31,403 nt of DNA from UBA9076 sp964418835 (GCA_964418835.1 CAYQNJ010000015.1:1-31403); one strand, 5' to 3'. Positions 23,169 through 30,558 are shown, counted from the first letter of the stretch. Notes: generated from the letters alone by a model not told the origin. Made by a program: numbers and translations.

Positions 23169-24209
23169 TTATTCCTCCTTATTTAATGGGTTTAAATCAT
23201 TATCAATCGCAAAACCTGCAATTTTATTGTTTAAGAATGTTATTTGATATCCTATATGGTAGTTTTTACTAGCACTTGATGAAGCTATATAATAATCCAT
23301 TGTAATATTACCTATCATTGTTCCATCACTTTGCATAACTACATCTTTAACTTCAACGTTAGAGAATGATGCAGTACCATGAGGTGCATACCATTGATTG
23401 TCTAAAGTTTTTATTCTGTTGTAAAAATCACTTCCAGTTATATAAGGTATTGCGCCTAATCCACCATCCTTAGTAGGATATTTAGCTACTGCTTTTGCTG
23501 CATTTTCAAATACTGTTTTATAATCATTGTCAGTTGGTAATTTTCCAACATAGTAATAATTGTTTAATACATCTTTTGTTATTCCATATCCAGATTCTTT
23601 AATACTTATTTCTGGCTCACTTATTAAATTGTTTATTTGATAAGTATTTACAATAGGAGCATTATCTTTATTAGTTAATCCACTAAAGTTATTTGCGATT
23701 ACTTCTTTTTGAGTAATATACTTATCATCTAATTCATTTCCATTTACTAATAAAGTTAATCCTAAAGGTACTTGTACTGTATAGTTATTGTCACCTGTAA
23801 ATATTGTACTAGCAAGATATTTTCCTTCATTAGATTTTATCAGTTTTAAATTAGATACAAGTTTATTACCATCAACAATTTGGTACATATCTTCTTGTGT
23901 TCCATCTTTTATAAAACCTAGTTTTTCTACATCTAAATCTTTATAAATATTTTTAAGTGCTTCTATATAACTTTCTTTTGAGTTTAAATGTGGTTCTATG
24001 ATTAAAGAATCATTGAATATGCCATCAAAATCATTATTTTTAATTTGTTTGAAATATGTACTAATAGCACTTTCAGGTAAATCAGCTTCTGCTTTAGATA
24101 GTGTTGATTTTTGATTGTTTAAAATAAAGAAACTTGAACCAACACATAGTGCTAAAACTATTAATAATATTGTTATAGCAACTACTGGGTTTAATCCTCT
24201 TCTTTTCAT
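23169..24209 (-). CDS. Exported membrane-anchored protein, function unknown
   Basis: The start was set at ATG 24209 because the SD AGGAAG is about 8 nt upstream; the in-frame GTG at 24218 touches that SD. The 346-residue product has one N-terminal membrane helix (about 8-28) and a large extracytoplasmic part. Residues of about 40-180 look like an NTF2-like domain followed by a small sandwich domain (VPLGLTLLVNG), as in Firmicute cell-envelope proteins of TcaA or transpeptidase-associated type. This is a resemblance only. The rest is unrecognised. It follows the glycosidase stop by 1 nt, so the two envelope proteins are probably made together. Confidence 0.75.
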   Translation of the reverse strand: MKRRGLNPVVAITILLIVLALCVGSSFFILNNQKSTLSKAEADLPESAISTYFKQIKNNDFDGIFNDSLIIEPHLNSKESYIEALKNIYKDLDVEKLGFIKDGTQEDMYQIVDGNKLVSNLKLIKSNEGKYLASTIFTGDNNYTVQVPLGLTLLVNGNELDDKYITQKEVIANNFSGLTNKDNAPIVNTYQINNLISEPEISIKESGYGITKDVLNNYYYVGKLPTDNDYKTVFENAAKAVAKYPTKDGGLGAIPYITGSDFYNRIKTLDNQWYAPHGTASFSNVEVKDVVMQSDGTMIGNITMDYYIASSSASKNYHIGYQITFLNNKIAGFAIDNDLNPLNKEE

Positions 24210-24210
24210 A

Positions 24211-25188
24211 TTACTCACTTCCTTTCTTTACAACAAAGGCAGTAGGTAAGTTTCTAGCGCCATAGATTGATACAGTTGAGTTTAATGTTTTTCCATCATA
24301 CACCATTACAGTTGAGTTACCACCATCTAGGTTGGCAGCTGTCATCGCGTGGAATCCTTGCATGATACTGATTATATCTTGATAAGTAGATCCAAGAGAT
24401 ACTGGTTGTCTACCATCTATTACAAGTAGAAGAAATGCTCCATCTTCTCTTTGTCCAATTACTGTTCTTGGATTTAATCCAGGATGTCTTCCTTTTTCAA
24501 ATACTACATTAAATTGATCTATAAATATTGGACCAAATGTTACAGCATCTCTAACATTCCAATCTAATGCTTGTTTTGCGGACATATCTCCTACCACGAG
24601 TCTATTGTCATAGTTAATTCCAATAACTGAAGTAAAATCATTCATGTTTCCTGAGACAAGCTTTCCATCTGATATAACAATACCCCAAGCTTGTCCACCA
24701 TTTCCACTACCACCAGCATCTTCAAAACCACCAGCATTAATACCCGCAATACCATCATGTAGTTCTATGTATTCATCAAGTGATAAACCAGCTCCCATCG
24801 AGTCTAGGGTAGGGTTAACAGCTACTATAACATCCTCAGGGTTTTTAACAACCATCATAGTTGCTTGGAATGTAGTTCCTTTTATCTTATGAATTTCTAT
24901 TCCATCACCTTTATCTTCATTTTCTTGATTAGTTGGTTCTTGAACCTTTATTCCTTCTTTTATAGATTTAATTTCTTCATCAGAATAGAATAATTTTGCG
25001 ATAGTTGTTTCCAATCCTTCTTCTGGTAATTCTTTAATTAATTCTTTAGAATATGCAATCGCATCTCCTCTATATTTTTCCTTGTAAAATAAGTATCCAG
25101 TTACTCCTATAGTACTTAATATCATTAAAATGACTAAAGTAAGTACTATACCAATAGATATTCCTTTTCTTCTTTTATTGTTTGTCAT
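24211..25188 (-). CDS. Membrane-anchored phosphodiester glycosidase (NAGPA domain)
   Basis: The start was set at ATG 25188: AGGGAG (25200 down to 25195) lies 6 nt upstream, and the longer frame to 25236 would start inside the -35 box. The 325-residue protein has an N-terminal membrane helix (about 9-34), a spacer, and a phosphodiester glycosidase domain (about 105-325). Its motifs are INAGGF (150-155), NPRTVIGQ (239-246), DGR (258-260) and LDGGNST (287-293). The family cleaves sugar-phosphodiester bonds; bacterial members are thought to act on envelope glycans or teichoic-type polymers. First gene of the operon that continues to udp. Confidence 0.88.
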   Translation of the reverse strand: MTNNKRRKGISIGIVLTLVILMILSTIGVTGYLFYKEKYRGDAIAYSKELIKELPEEGLETTIAKLFYSDEEIKSIKEGIKVQEPTNQENEDKGDGIEIHKIKGTTFQATMMVVKNPEDVIVAVNPTLDSMGAGLSLDEYIELHDGIAGINAGGFEDAGGSGNGGQAWGIVISDGKLVSGNMNDFTSVIGINYDNRLVVGDMSAKQALDWNVRDAVTFGPIFIDQFNVVFEKGRHPGLNPRTVIGQREDGAFLLLVIDGRQPVSLGSTYQDIISIMQGFHAMTAANLDGGNSTVMVYDGKTLNSTVSIYGARNLPTAFVVKKGSE

Positions 25189-25207
25189 ATTAATCTCCCT
25201 AGTATTA

Positions 25208-25236
25208 ATTATATATATGGAATAATTAATTCTCAA
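25208..25236 (-). promoter_or_regulatory. Promoter of the glycosidase-udp operon
   Basis: On the reverse strand TTGAGA (25236-25231) and TATAAT (25213-25208) are separated by 17 bp. Transcription should start near 25201, about 13 nt before the ATG. This fixes the start codon at 25188. Confidence 0.8.
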
Positions 25237-25325
25237 TCAATAAAAGATAACCTTACAAATTCTTAATGCAAAAGAGTTTATTTATTATAGATATACAAAT
25301 ATAATTTTATAAAGAGGTAATAATT

Positions 25326-25499
25326 ATGAGTGATTACATATGTCCATGTTATAAAATAAGTAAGAAAGATATAAAGAAATCTATAAAAGAAGGGGCAACT
25401 TCTTTTAAGGAAGTTAAGAAAGATACAAAAGCAACAACAAAGTGTGGTAAATGCAAGAAAAAAGTTAAAAAATATGTAGAAAAGGTATTAGAAAAATAA
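25326..25499 (+). CDS. Small BFD-like [2Fe-2S]-binding protein
   Basis: A 57-residue ORF begins MSDYICPCYKISKKDI and contains Cys-x-Cys (residues 6 and 8) and Cys-x2-Cys (40 and 43). These are the four cluster ligands of the BFD-like [2Fe-2S] domain found in bacterioferritin-associated ferredoxin and in nitrite reductase NirB. The Lys-rich helical body matches the fold's length. GAGG (25314-25317) precedes the ATG and a perfect TATAAT (25300-25305) lies upstream. It stands alone, so its electron-transfer or regulatory partner is unknown. Confidence 0.85.
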   Translation: MSDYICPCYKISKKDIKKSIKEGATSFKEVKKDTKATTKCGKCKKKVKKYVEKVLEK

Positions 25500-25545
25500 T
25501 GCTTGTTTTAGGTAATGGTTTTATGATATTATACTAGGGCAACGT

Positions 25546-25622
25546 GGCTCGTTGGTGAAGTGGTTTAACACAGCGCCCTTTCACGGCGTCATTCACGGGT
25601 TCGAATCCCGTACGAGTCACCA
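25546..25622 (+). tRNA. tRNA-Glu (anticodon TTC), CCA encoded
   Basis: The acceptor stem GGCTCGT pairs with ACGAGTC with one G-U pair, followed by A and CCA. The anticodon loop CTTTCAC gives TTC (25580-25582). The T-arm ACGGG-TTCGAAT-CCCGT is canonical. A likely promoter, TTGTTT (25503-25508) and TATTAT (25527-25532), precedes the pair of tRNAs. Confidence 0.97.
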
Positions 25623-25625
25623 AAT

Positions 25626-25699
25626 AGGGGTGTAGTACAATGGTAGTATGATGGTCTCCAAAACCACAGATGGGAGTTCGATCCTCTCCACCCCTGCCA
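25626..25699 (+). tRNA. tRNA-Trp (anticodon CCA), CCA encoded
   Basis: The acceptor stem AGGGGTG pairs with CACCCCT, followed by G and CCA. The anticodon loop CTCCAAA gives CCA (25658-25660), which reads UGG only. Together with TGA stop codons in aroB, aroC and others, it shows that UGA is not read as Trp here. Three nucleotides separate it from tRNA-Glu, so both come from one transcript. Confidence 0.97.
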
Positions 25700-25709
25700 T
25701 ATGTAATTT

Positions 25710-25733
25710 AAAGGCTTAGTTAAGCCTTTTTTT
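25710..25733 (+). terminator. Intrinsic terminator of the tRNA-Glu/tRNA-Trp transcript
   Basis: AAAGGCTT (25710-25717) and AAGCCTTT (25722-25729) form an 8-bp stem with an AGTT loop, followed by a T-run. Confidence 0.9.
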
Positions 25734-25832
25734 GTTTATAAATTGATTTGAGTACAATTAATACAGTTTTATAAATCTTGTCTCTCTAGAATTAAAATAT
25801 TATAGTATTTAAAATTAATATAGGGTACTTAA

Positions 25833-25861
25833 TTTACACTAATTAAGATGTAAGATAAAAT
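25833..25861 (+). promoter_or_regulatory. Promoter of the ankyrin-like gene
   Basis: TTTACA (25833-25838), a 17-bp spacer and TAAAAT (25856-25861). The transcript would start near 25868, and GGAGGTG (25887-25893) precedes the ATG. The 100 bp between the tRNA terminator and this promoter is AT-rich and shows nothing else. Confidence 0.65.
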
Positions 25862-25898
25862 AAAGTTAAATAAAACTATATTTTATGGAGGTGGTGTT

Positions 25899-26549
25899 AT
25901 GTTAAATAATGATGTATTTAAAGCCGCACAAAATTATAAGTTTGATGAAATCGTTACATACAAAGAATCCGGTGGCAATTTAAATATTTGTAATGAAAAT
26001 GGTTACAGTTTATTGGAGGAATTTCTTAAAGCATATTATGAATATGGTGATCTACCAAGCGATAAAGAGATTGCTTTGATGGACATCTATCCTAATGAAT
26101 TTGATGATTTTTGGTGTTCATATATTTTTGAAAACCAAAAAAAGCCGCTAAAAGAAAGACAAAGTGGTATTATTAACCAATTAGATTGGTTTTTTGGGTG
26201 TGGAACTGATGTAAATCTTTGTCAGTTTTTTGAAGGGATGACTATGACCCCGTTGGCAATAGCAGTAAGAGAAGAGGATTATTTTCTTACTGAATATCTA
26301 CTTCAACATGGTGCTGACCCAAAGGTGTGGTTATTTGAGGAAGAAAAACTAGAAAGTGATTATGGGTTTTGGTTAATGGAGCATATAGATGTACTTTTGA
26401 CTGAAGTACGAGGTGAACGAAAAGCAAATTGTATTGATATTGCCAGGTTACTTGCATTTTATGGATTAGAAGATTTTAATGGAATTTGTTTTGGTGTTGA
26501 TAAAGAAACTAGAACCATAGATTATGGACCATTCCACTATGATTATTAA
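25899..26549 (+). CDS. Ankyrin-repeat-like protein, possible immunity or accessory protein
   Basis: This 216-residue soluble protein has ankyrin-like helical pairs. Residues of about 4-45 (AAQNYKFDEIVTYKESGGNLNI, ENGYSLLEE) and 110-140 (MTPLAIAVREEDYFLTEYLLQHGADP) fit repeat units; the segment between is divergent and rich in Trp, Phe and acidic residues. Ankyrin proteins of this size are often immunity proteins of polymorphic toxins or parts of accessory cassettes, but no toxin is recognisable next to it. It has its own promoter and a strong SD, and lies just downstream of two tRNA genes. No signal peptide. Confidence 0.6.
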   Translation: MLNNDVFKAAQNYKFDEIVTYKESGGNLNICNENGYSLLEEFLKAYYEYGDLPSDKEIALMDIYPNEFDDFWCSYIFENQKKPLKERQSGIINQLDWFFGCGTDVNLCQFFEGMTMTPLAIAVREEDYFLTEYLLQHGADPKVWLFEEEKLESDYGFWLMEHIDVLLTEVRGERKANCIDIARLLAFYGLEDFNGICFGVDKETRTIDYGPFHYDY

Positions 26550-26665
26550 TCATTTAGTGCATTTGACAATTTCTAGTTTATGGGTTCAGTTTTAAACATA
26601 CTTAGATTAATATAGTTTATAATTAATTCATAGTTGTTTTACATTTGTTTTATGGGAGAATAATG

Positions 26666-27685
26666 ATGGCTGAAAAGAAAAAAGGTAATGTTTTTGGAAA
26701 AAAGATGGGGAAATTAGTAGGTGATGCTTTTGAGACCGTAAAATATGTTAGTAATGATGTGGCTGTAAAGGCTGGAGAAATGGGGAAAGATGCGATTGAT
26801 TATGCTGGAGGAACTTTCGAAACAATTAAAGAAGGTGGAGATCAATTAAGTAAGAAAATGTATGAAGCAAAAATAGAGTTTGAAAAAAAGAGACTTAGAC
26901 CTATATATAAAGAAACTTTTCTTGAAGAAAATTATAAATATCCAGACATGATAAGAGTTGTTGAATATGACAAGCAACATATGGAAAGTGAGGCTTGTGT
27001 GGGTGCAGTTGGCTTTATGGATAATGTGGATGGCGCTGAGATATTAAATATTTATAAAAGAAATGCAGATTTATTAAAAATAAGACTATTTCCATATACC
27101 CATGAAACTATATATTACCCATCAGCTGGATCAAAAAATCTATATGTTGATTTAGGAGAATATTTTGAATATGAAGAAAAACAAAGGATTGCAGAATTAG
27201 AACATATAGCTTATAAGTTGGGTGCTAATTATTTTAAGGTTACTATAATGGAAGAAAAAAAGTCCTTTGTAAAAAAATCTGAAAAAGCAAGTTTAGATGT
27301 AAAACTATTTCCATTAAAAGGTAAAGGTAAATATGATTCAGAAAGAAGTAACACAAAATATGAAGTCGTTAAGTCTGGTTCAGAATTATATATGGATGGC
27401 AATAACAAACCATCAGAGCCAGAGTTAAATTACTTTTCTCAAGATGGTGATATAATAAATCTTATCAAAATGAGAAAAAATACGGATAATCATATTATTT
27501 CTAAAACACTCCATGTTAAATATGATAGTTCCTCAACAATAAAAGGTAAAAGAGTTGCTCAACTTGATGCAACTTTAAAGAAATACAAAATAGGTGGAAA
27601 TGCCTCAATCAATAGTGAGGTTGAAGAGGAAAGTAGAAGAATATTTGAATACATAATTGAATTTCCTTCATCACAAGAAAACTGA
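26666..27685 (+). CDS. Unrecognised soluble protein, possibly paired with the ankyrin-like gene
   Basis: The start was set at the second of two adjacent ATGs (26663 and 26666), 7 nt after GGGAG (26654-26658); the upstream in-frame TTG (26645) lies before the SD. I do not recognise this 339-residue protein. The first 85 residues are Lys/Gly/Ala-rich and look amphipathic-helical (FGKKMGKLVGDAFETVKYVS, then KMYEAKIEFEKKRLRP). A mixed alpha/beta body follows with EHIAYKLGANYFKVTIMEE near residue 185 and a basic region. There is no export signal or membrane segment. It lies 116 nt after the ankyrin-like gene on the same strand, and a terminator follows. Confidence 0.6.
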   Translation: MAEKKKGNVFGKKMGKLVGDAFETVKYVSNDVAVKAGEMGKDAIDYAGGTFETIKEGGDQLSKKMYEAKIEFEKKRLRPIYKETFLEENYKYPDMIRVVEYDKQHMESEACVGAVGFMDNVDGAEILNIYKRNADLLKIRLFPYTHETIYYPSAGSKNLYVDLGEYFEYEEKQRIAELEHIAYKLGANYFKVTIMEEKKSFVKKSEKASLDVKLFPLKGKGKYDSERSNTKYEVVKSGSELYMDGNNKPSEPELNYFSQDGDIINLIKMRKNTDNHIISKTLHVKYDSSSTIKGKRVAQLDATLKKYKIGGNASINSEVEEESRRIFEYIIEFPSSQEN

Positions 27686-27738
27686 TTTTATAGGAGTTTC
27701 CTAATAATTAAAAATAATATAGTCTGTAATGAATTAAG

Positions 27739-27777
27739 AACTGGAAGAACAATAATATGATTCCAGTTTTTATTTTT
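27739..27777 (+). terminator. Intrinsic terminator after the unrecognised gene
   Basis: AACTGGAA (27739-27746) and TTCCAGTT (27761-27768) form an 8-bp stem with a 14-nt loop, followed by TTTATTTTT. Confidence 0.75.
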
Positions 27778-27792
27778 ATATAAAAATAAAAA
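27767..27792. repeat. Perfect 26-bp A/T palindrome
   Basis: Two runs TTTTTATTTTTAT and ATAAAAATAAAAA meet without a gap. The left half is also the T-tract of the terminator, so the element could extrude as a cruciform or extend termination. It contains no G or C. Confidence 0.7.
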
Positions 27793-27844
27793 ACATTTAT
27801 ATTATTTCGCAGAAAAAACAATCACTCTTATGAAAGGAATAGGC

Positions 27845-27874
27845 TTGACTGCACTTTAAGTGCAGTCCTAGTCT
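27845..27874 (+). promoter_or_regulatory. MerR-family operator/promoter with 21-bp palindrome
   Basis: GACTGCACTT-T-AAGTGCAGTC (27847-27867) is a perfect palindrome with 10-bp arms. It overlaps a -35 (TTGACT, 27845-27850) and fills the spacer before a weak -10 (TAGTCT, 27869-27874; 18 bp). This matches the CTTGACT-dyad layout of MerR-family redox or aldehyde sensors. The gene just downstream encodes a MerR protein, so autoregulation is likely. Confidence 0.82.
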
Positions 27875-27888
27875 TAATAAGAGATGAA

Positions 27889-28233
27889 ATGGAAGATTTA
27901 AAAACACTAAAAGAAGTTTGTAAAATAACTTCAGTTTCAAGAAGGACTATCCAAGGATTTGAGAAGTATGGACTTGTTAGTGCGAGTGGTAAAAACAAAT
28001 ATGGATATTTACTTTATGAGGACAAAGATATAGAACGTATTTCTTATATCAAGTTTCTTAGAGATATTGGATTATCTTTGAGAATGATAAAGAACTTTGA
28101 AGAATGTTCATATCAAAAACAAATAGACATATTAAAACACTTACTAGAAACACTCAAGTTAAAAGAAAATCACATAAAGGATCTAATTGTTGAAACAAAA
28201 TCATTTATACATCGTTTGAAAGAGGAGGAGTAA
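27889..28233 (+). CDS. Small MerR-family transcriptional regulator
   Basis: This 114-residue protein has the MerR winged-helix domain at about residues 3-70 (LKEVCKITSVSRRTIQGFEKYGL, then GYLLYEDKDIERISYIKFLRDIG) and a coiled-coil dimerisation helix to the end. It lacks a large effector domain and has no Cys cluster typical of metal sensors (Cys11 and Cys83 are isolated). The predicted transcript starts only about 8 nt before the ATG and the SD is weak. One nucleotide separates its stop from the lipoprotein gene, so the two form an operon under the palindromic operator. Confidence 0.88.
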   Translation: MEDLKTLKEVCKITSVSRRTIQGFEKYGLVSASGKNKYGYLLYEDKDIERISYIKFLRDIGLSLRMIKNFEECSYQKQIDILKHLLETLKLKENHIKDLIVETKSFIHRLKEEE

Positions 28234-28234
28234 G

Positions 28235-28702
28235 ATGAAAAAGTTATTAATAGTTTTATTAACAGTAGTATTAATTGTAGGATGTGGTAGTAAAGAAGAA
28301 TCAATTACAGAAGATACAATTGAAACAAATAATACTCAAGAGATTATCGAAAGTGAAATTGTTGAAACTATCGAAGAAGTAATTGAAGAAGTGGTTGAAG
28401 AACCAACACAAAATCTAGAAGAGAAAGAAGAAGCATCTATTAATGGTATTGATCCAGATTTTAAAGAAGCTGTAGATAGTTATGAAAAGTTCATGAATGA
28501 ATATGTGGACTTTATAAATGAATTTAATGCTGCAACAGATAATACAAGCATGATGGCTAAATATTTAGAATACATGGGTCAATATGCGGACACCATGTCT
28601 AAGTTAGATGGATTAGAACAAGAAGACCTATCTACTGAAGAAGTAATATACTACAATGAGGCAATGACTCGTATTCTAAAGAAACTAAATGAAATACAAT
28701 AA
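28235..28702 (+). CDS. Acidic lipoprotein, DUF6591-like
   Basis: This 155-residue protein has a lipoprotein signal peptide with lipobox IVGC (Cys17), an acidic Glu/Thr-rich linker (about 20-67) and a helical C-terminal domain (about 70-155). The segment DPDFKEAVDSYEKFMNEYVDF resembles DUF6591 proteins. It is a surface protein of unknown role. A strong SD (GAGGAGG) overlaps the end of the MerR gene; co-transcription suggests it answers the same signal. Confidence 0.8.
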   Translation: MKKLLIVLLTVVLIVGCGSKEESITEDTIETNNTQEIIESEIVETIEEVIEEVVEEPTQNLEEKEEASINGIDPDFKEAVDSYEKFMNEYVDFINEFNAATDNTSMMAKYLEYMGQYADTMSKLDGLEQEDLSTEEVIYYNEAMTRILKKLNEIQ

Positions 28703-28730
28703 CAAGAGGACTAACAAGTCCTTTTGTTTT
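28702..28730 (+). terminator. Intrinsic terminator after the lipoprotein gene
   Basis: ACAAGAGGACT (28702-28712) pairs with AGTCCTTTTGT (28717-28727) with one G-U pair, around an AACA loop, followed by TTT. Confidence 0.82.
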
Positions 28731-28743
28731 ACCTTTTATTTAA

Positions 28744-28772
28744 TTGATAAAAATATCACATAATAATATAAT
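28744..28772 (+). promoter_or_regulatory. Promoter of the UcpA-like gene
   Basis: TTGATA (28744-28749), a 17-bp spacer and TATAAT (28767-28772). Transcription should start near 28779, directly before GGAGG (28780-28784). This excludes the in-frame ATG at 28778 as the start codon. Confidence 0.85.
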
Positions 28773-28792
28773 TAGTTATGGAGGATACTAAT

Positions 28793-29590
28793 ATGAGTAA
28801 GTTAAATAATAAAGTTGCAATAATTACTGGTGCAGGAGCAGGATTAGGAGAAGGGATAGCTATTGTTTACGCTAAATATGGAGCAAAACTGTGTTTGGTA
28901 GATATTTCAAAAGAAGTTGAAGAAGTAGCTGAAAAACTAATCAAAGAATATGGAAGTGAAGTAATAACAGTAATAGCCGATGTTTCAAAAAAAGAAGATA
29001 TGGTTAATGTCGTAAATAAAACTTTAGAAAAATTTAAAAGAATAGATGTGGTTTGTGCAAATGCAGGAGTATGTAGATTAGCACCATTTGAAGAAATGAG
29101 TGATGAAATAAGAGATTTTCACATTGATGTAAATATAAAAGGTGTTTGGAATACATGTCAAACTGCAATACCTTCTATGTTAGAAAATGGAGGAGGAAAC
29201 ATTGTAATAGCGTCATCTGTAACAGGTGATTTAGTTGCGGATGCTGGAGAAGCTGCTTATGCAATGAGTAAGGCAGCATTAGTTGGTTTAACAAAGTGTC
29301 TTGCTGTTGAATATGCACAAAGAAATATAAGAGTTAACTGCACACAATTAGGTTACGCTAGAACACCAATGGTAGAAAAAATGGCAATAGAAACAAACCC
29401 TAGTGATCCAGAAGCACCAATAAATGATATAGCTTTGGGAGTTCCTATGAGAAGACTTGCAAATCCAGTGGAAGTTGGAGAGTTATTTGCATTTCTAGGA
29501 AGTGATGAATCAAGTTATATGACAGGTTCACAAATAGTTATAGATGGAGGAAGTACATTACCAGAAACAATGAGTATGGGAACAAATTAG
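28793..29590 (+). CDS. ucpA: UcpA-like short-chain dehydrogenase/reductase
   Basis: The start at ATG 28793 is set by GGAGG 8 nt upstream. The 265-residue product is a classical SDR: cofactor loop TGAGAGLG (12-19), NAG (90-92), catalytic Ser141/142, Tyr156 and Lys160. Long stretches match Escherichia coli UcpA as I recall it, notably NAGVCRLAPFEEMSD, RDFHIDVNIKGVWN, SSVTGD and the SDESSYMTGSQ...GGSTLPET ending. UcpA-type enzymes are NAD(P)-dependent and linked to furan-aldehyde tolerance in E. coli; the natural substrate is not settled. It is monocistronic, bracketed by a promoter and a terminator, and upstream of an aldo/keto reductase. Confidence 0.9.
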   Translation: MSKLNNKVAIITGAGAGLGEGIAIVYAKYGAKLCLVDISKEVEEVAEKLIKEYGSEVITVIADVSKKEDMVNVVNKTLEKFKRIDVVCANAGVCRLAPFEEMSDEIRDFHIDVNIKGVWNTCQTAIPSMLENGGGNIVIASSVTGDLVADAGEAAYAMSKAALVGLTKCLAVEYAQRNIRVNCTQLGYARTPMVEKMAIETNPSDPEAPINDIALGVPMRRLANPVEVGELFAFLGSDESSYMTGSQIVIDGGSTLPETMSMGTN

Positions 29591-29616
29591 AACATTACAA
29601 AAGTAATGTTCTTTTG
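29591..29616 (+). terminator. Intrinsic terminator after the UcpA-like gene
   Basis: AACATTAC (29591-29598) and GTAATGTT (29603-29610) form an 8-bp stem with an AAAA loop, followed by CTTTT. The T-tract is short. Confidence 0.7.
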
Positions 29617-29644
29617 GTATTTATTACCATTTTACTTTTAATAA

Positions 29645-29674
29645 TTTACAATTATTGAATTAAAAAAATATAAA
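29645..29674 (+). promoter_or_regulatory. Promoter of the aldo/keto reductase gene
   Basis: TTTACA (29645-29650), an 18-bp spacer and TATAAA (29669-29674). GGAGGG (29693-29698) precedes the ATG. Confidence 0.55.
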
Positions 29675-29706
29675 AGTTAAAGTTAAATCATAGGAGGGTA
29701 TTAATT

Positions 29707-30558
29707 ATGGAGTATGTAAAACTTAGTAATGGAGTACAAATGCCAATACTTGGATATGGTGTATTTCAAGTAACAAAAAATGAGTGTGAAAGATGCGTTT
29801 TAGATGCTTTAAAAGCAGGATATAGGTTAATTGATACTGCACAAAGTTATAAAAATGAAGAAGAAGTAGGTAATGCAATTGCAAAAAGTGGAATAGATAG
29901 AAAAGAAATATTCCTAACTACTAAGGTCTGGTACGATCATTATAGTTATGATGATGCTAGAGCATCAGTATTAGAATCATTAAAGAAACTTAAAACAGAT
30001 TATTTAGATTTATGTTTATTACACCAACCATTTAATGATTATTATAGTGCTTATAGAGCTTTAGAAGACTTATATGATGAAGGAAAAATAAAAGCTATTG
30101 GTGTATCTAATTTTTATCCAGATAGACTAATTGATTTAGCTTCATTTACAAGAATTAAACCTATGGTAAATCAAATTGAGATACATCCACACCATCAACA
30201 AGACAAAGCAATACAATATATGAATAAATATAATATCCAACCAGAAGCATGGGCACCTTTTGGAGAAGGTAGGGGTGGAATGTTTGAAGAAGAAGTACTA
30301 AAAGAAATTGGGGTTAAATATAATAAGACACCTGCTCAAGTAATGTTAAGATGGCAAATACAAAGAAATACAGTTGTAATTCCTAAATCTGTAAGATACG
30401 AAAGAATGCTTGAAAATATAGATGTATTTGATTTTGTATTATCTAAAGAAGATATGGAAAAAATTAAAACTATAAACAAGGATTTAAGTTCATTCTTTGC
30501 CCATAATCAACCAGAAACTGTAGAAAGATTTGTACAAATACTAGAAGAAAGAAGATAA
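29707..30558 (+). CDS. Aldo/keto reductase (AKR family)
   Basis: This 283-residue NADPH-dependent carbonyl reductase has the complete AKR catalytic tetrad Asp43, Tyr48, Lys73 and His106. It also has the family signatures GYRLIDTAQSYKNEEEVG (38-55) and IGVSNFYPDRL, and IPKSVRYERMLEN near the C terminus for cofactor binding. Length and motifs fit bacterial AKR5-type 2,5-diketo-gluconate/aldehyde reductases; the substrate cannot be named. With the neighbouring SDR and MerR regulator it suggests a carbonyl-detoxification neighbourhood, although each has its own promoter. Confidence 0.93.
   Translation: MEYVKLSNGVQMPILGYGVFQVTKNECERCVLDALKAGYRLIDTAQSYKNEEEVGNAIAKSGIDRKEIFLTTKVWYDHYSYDDARASVLESLKKLKTDYLDLCLLHQPFNDYYSAYRALEDLYDEGKIKAIGVSNFYPDRLIDLASFTRIKPMVNQIEIHPHHQQDKAIQYMNKYNIQPEAWAPFGEGRGGMFEEEVLKEIGVKYNKTPAQVMLRWQIQRNTVVIPKSVRYERMLENIDVFDFVLSKEDMEKIKTINKDLSSFFAHNQPETVERFVQILEERR

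Noticed and set aside
25189..25236. N-terminal extension of the glycosidase to 25236
   Set aside because: The extra codons cover the -35 and -10 boxes; AGGGAG points to the ATG at 25188.
25626..27700. Integrated element bounded by attachment repeats at the tRNA-Trp gene
   Set aside because: I looked for a second copy of the tRNA-Trp 3' end downstream and found none. No integrase or transposase is present, so integration is not supported.
27757..27783. Eight-codon ORF starting at ATG 27757
   Set aside because: It has no SD and lies in the terminator loop, arm and T-tract; chance in AT-rich DNA.
28778..28792. Upstream in-frame ATG for the UcpA-like protein
   Set aside because: This ATG overlaps the SD of the real start and lies at the predicted transcript start, so it cannot be used.
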